From Hermodice carunculata (lineage: Eukaryota > Annelida > Polychaeta > Eunicida > Amphinomidae), in the NCBI GenBank assembly GCA_964020975.1, contig OZ026622.1:88145187-88209186 (forward strand): a DNA stretch of 64,000 nucleotides, given 5' to 3'. Positions 61,472 to 64,000 of the stretch are shown here, piece by piece. The translations under genes and the position numbers were made by a program. Each line of letters starts with the position of its first letter. Within the stretch, counting starts at the first letter, position 1. The notes beneath the pieces were generated by a model. It did not search any database. It saw nothing but the letters and a program-made list of their open reading frames with translations, and was not told the origin of the DNA.

Positions 61472-62563
61472 ATGCCCTATACGAAAGAGGATATTGACCA
61501 CCCGGAGCCCAGTGACGGATCCCTGGCCATCACCTTGAAGACGCTCTCCTTGGGTTTGATTATATTTGGCGGGGTGCTCGGTAACTCAGGGGTCATTTAT
61601 ACCATTGTCAAAGACAAGCGTCTGCATAGGTCGCCCTATTATTACATGGTCAATCTGAGCATTGCAGACCTACTGCGTTCATTAATTTGTCTTCCCTTTG
61701 TATTGGCCACAGTGTTGCACGGATCCATGTGGAAATATGGCAATTCCGGCTGTAACTTATTGGCTTTCTCCAGCACCTTCTTCATGTTCGGCGCTCTTTT
61801 CGCATTATTCATTCTGGCTGTAGACCGCCATCTCTCCGTGGTTCACACTCGCTTCCATAACCGTCGATTTCGTGGACTCATGTGCCTTGCTATTGTGCTT
61901 ATTGGCTGGGGTGTAGCCTTCCTCATAGCCTTCCCACCAGTATTCGGGTTAGGAACGTATAAATTCATACCCATGGAGGCGCAGTGTACATTTGAACACC
62001 GTTACTACAAAGATAACGACACACTTGGATTTCTACTAATATTTTTGGCTATTGCGACTGCTATCATATTTGTCTACTGCAGGATATTTTTATTTCTCAG
62101 GTCTCATCGCCGCATGAGACCTATTCTCTATCAACCTGCCCGCAGTGACAATTGGACATTTTTTGGGCCGGGTGCAAATGGCTTAGCTATGGCTAATTGG
62201 CTAAATGGTGGATTCGCCAGAGCGCCAACAAATATGAACGCCTTTGGTCAGCCAAATCAGCCCATTTCTCGAACCTTTCTCAGCCTTCGGACGGTAAAAA
62301 ATGAACGCCTTACGCGAATGTTTGTGGCTGCAACGGGAATATTTGATATAGCATGGATACCTTATTTAATTCTCAGTTTCTGGTATGTTTTCGATCATAA
62401 CAGAAGCATTTCTTACCTATTTGTTACCATAGCAACCTGGTGCAGTTACATGCAAGTAGCGCTTCTGCCCCTCGCTTATATTATCTGTGACAGGTCTTTC
62501 AGGCGGTGTATGTCGGCACATGTCTATCATCCGTATGTACGCAGAGAAGGCTTTTCAGAATAA
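61472..62563 (+). CDS. SREB-family orphan G-protein-coupled receptor (GPR27/GPR85/GPR173-like)
   Basis: A 363-residue class A receptor in one exon, expected in the plasma membrane. The ATG at 61472 is the first in-frame ATG after an upstream stop at 61424. Seven membrane segments fit roughly at residues 22-46, 57-80, 95-119, 136-158, 185-208, 281-305 and 313-338. Seen: N38 and D66 (positions 1.50 and 2.50), the disulfide cysteines C94 and C172, W146 of TM4, and an N182-D-T sequon in loop 2. The SREB signature is clear: VKDKRLHRSPYYY after TM1, QCTFEHR in loop 2, and NWTF, FGPGANG and ANWL in loop 3 (residues 227-244). Vertebrate SREBs are brain-enriched orphan receptors of similar length with a single coding exon. 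Odd points: DRH (118-120) instead of DRY, AWIP instead of CWxP, and LPLAY (332-336) where NPxxY is expected. Family certain; which paralogue it matches is not resolvable here. Confidence 0.93.
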   Translation: MPYTKEDIDHPEPSDGSLAITLKTLSLGLIIFGGVLGNSGVIYTIVKDKRLHRSPYYYMVNLSIADLLRSLICLPFVLATVLHGSMWKYGNSGCNLLAFSSTFFMFGALFALFILAVDRHLSVVHTRFHNRRFRGLMCLAIVLIGWGVAFLIAFPPVFGLGTYKFIPMEAQCTFEHRYYKDNDTLGFLLIFLAIATAIIFVYCRIFLFLRSHRRMRPILYQPARSDNWTFFGPGANGLAMANWLNGGFARAPTNMNAFGQPNQPISRTFLSLRTVKNERLTRMFVAATGIFDIAWIPYLILSFWYVFDHNRSISYLFVTIATWCSYMQVALLPLAYIICDRSFRRCMSAHVYHPYVRREGFSE

Positions 62564-62871
62564 ACTTTTATAATAGAGAAACTTGGCGACTGTAAGTGAA
62601 CCTGCCAAGAGAAATAATTTTGTGGCAAGCTCATCAAACTTCTTCCATTGTGACATTGAACCCGGGAGTAGCGTAATCGCTTACTTTTTGCAGAGCAGTG
62701 CAGAGTAATCGTGCCCGTTTTTCTCAGAGGACAATTTTACACTCATTCTGCAAATTTGATCATGTAGTCATATTATATGTTGAAATTCCCGACAGCATTT
62801 CGTACTTTTCACATACATGTAATATCTCATTTCCATGTTATTCGTGCACACGTACCGTGTCAAATATGTTT

Positions 62872-62877
62872 AATAAA
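62872..62877 (+). terminator. Candidate polyadenylation signal (AATAAA) of the receptor gene
   Basis: AATAAA lies about 310 bp after the receptor stop. A second AATAAA overlaps the stop codon itself (62559-62564), which would leave almost no 3' UTR and is less likely to be used. No transcript evidence is available. Confidence 0.4.
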
Positions 62878-64000
62878 TCATTGTAACTATATAATGTTCC
62901 ATCAGAAAACGATGTCACTTTTTCGTCGGTTCATTAAATTCACGTCAATGTGGGAACAGATATTTTTGGTTAACCCTATGACGTTTTATCCATAAATCCT
63001 TGGAGTGTAAATTTATCTAAAAAGTTTAAGGAACTGATATATACAAATGGAATAACAACGAAGAGAACCAACTTTGCAGCTACAGAAAGTGCCACTTACT
63101 GGTCTAACAGTATTTACAGGGTACATGGCAACAAACTATAGAAGGCAGAAAGATCCAAACTCATCCTGCCTTAATGGCGGATAAAACTCTTAAATGTTGA
63201 AAGCGTGAATTTTCACGTTTGATTCCATTTTACGCCACAGTCTATCATTAAACTCGGATAATTGTTTCACTTCCTTCTAAGGGTATCATCCCAAGAAACG
63301 TTTCTTATTTTTGCATATTTTGCTCTTTTATTGAAGTACATCTCTTGTAAGTTTAGAAATCACCGTTGTACTAATGTCAGATGAGCAACACATGCAACAA
63401 ATAATTCTCTGAAATATAATTATATTTGGTGCAAAACACACAAACCAAAGATGAAACACTTTAAATTTAGACTTTGACTATTTGAATATGGTGTGTTTGA
63501 ATGATACCGACCTATCACTTTTCCTAGAATAACAGGAAAAGTTGGGAGCAGGTAAAATGCACACTTTCGTCACCATCATCTCTATTAAGAAGTATACAGA
63601 GGGCGGATGGATGTCTGGACTAATCTCTAGTCCGTGACCAGGCCACAGAGTGTACTTTTATTGATCTTGAACTTGACTGACAAGTAAAGATGTATATAGC
63701 CGTAAAGATGATGAATTTTTATATGTAGTCATTTGCAACCCAGTAACTCGAAGCAATCAGAACCCGAAATGGCAATTTCAATTTTTTTGAGATCCCCTGT
63801 AATTTTGGTAAAATGTTATCCTACCTATAATGTGTCAAATTTTGGAAGTTCTTATCATTACACCAACCGAAATAAGTAATTGAACACTATTGGAATTCAC
63901 CATGGTGGTCATTATATGGTGGTGACCTGCAATTCTAGACAGCTGGTAGTTTTAATAGGAAGCTTTAGCTGATCCTTGAATTGATATATCTCTGGTGTTA
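62878..64000. other. Region downstream of the receptor gene, nothing identified
   Basis: No coding or repeat feature recognised in the last 1.1 kb. Confidence 0.4.

Overview
The window looks like AT-rich, repeat-dense nuclear DNA from a marine invertebrate, probably a deuterostome. This rests on decayed non-LTR retrotransposons of at least three lineages, a Tc1/mariner copy, several MITE-like families, very long simple repeats and the recurring AGGCCTAT word. The species cannot be fixed from the sequence. There is no operon-like packing and no tRNA, rRNA, CRISPR or LTR element that I can see.

Only one host gene is clear: a one-exon rhodopsin-class receptor at 61472-62563 (+). It belongs to the SREB family (GPR27/GPR85/GPR173), recognised by the conserved NWTF...FGPGANG...ANWL block in its third intracellular loop. 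It lacks the Asn of the NPxxY motif and carries DRH in place of DRY. A splice-acceptor-like site lies 7 nt before its ATG and a candidate polyA signal about 310 bp after its stop.

Layout. 1-16.6 kb: fragments of LINE type A/C (3' tail at 36-210; 1830-2405; 4783-6225; a long copy at 11362-13795) and LINE type B (8610-10840; 14858-16517), all on the minus strand. Among them are a 320-bp direct duplication, a near-perfect 75-bp palindrome at 3.3 kb, a TTAA-flanked MITE and a repeat rich in AGGTCA half-sites. 17-33 kb: mostly unassigned AT-rich DNA with simple repeats, two more TTAA MITEs and a 750-bp inverted-repeat element at 29.2-29.9 kb. 33-42 kb: a broken Tc1/mariner, a possible decayed receptor exon at 35 kb, a 51-bp minisatellite, a LINE A fragment (+) and a Tx1/L1-like LINE (38991-41505) inside a 14-bp target-site duplication. 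42-53.3 kb: tandem and dispersed repeats, including two TTAA MITEs, a 77-bp minisatellite and a 2.6-kb inverted complex of 330-bp monomers. 53.3-61.4 kb: little recognisable besides simple repeats. 61.4-62.9 kb: the receptor gene. 62.9-64 kb: nothing recognised.

No multi-gene system is visible. What can be reconstructed is insertion history: LINE families with their tails and target duplications, a TTAA MITE family with five copies, and arrays that expanded inside older elements. Family assignments come from reading translated motifs by eye, and no database search was run.
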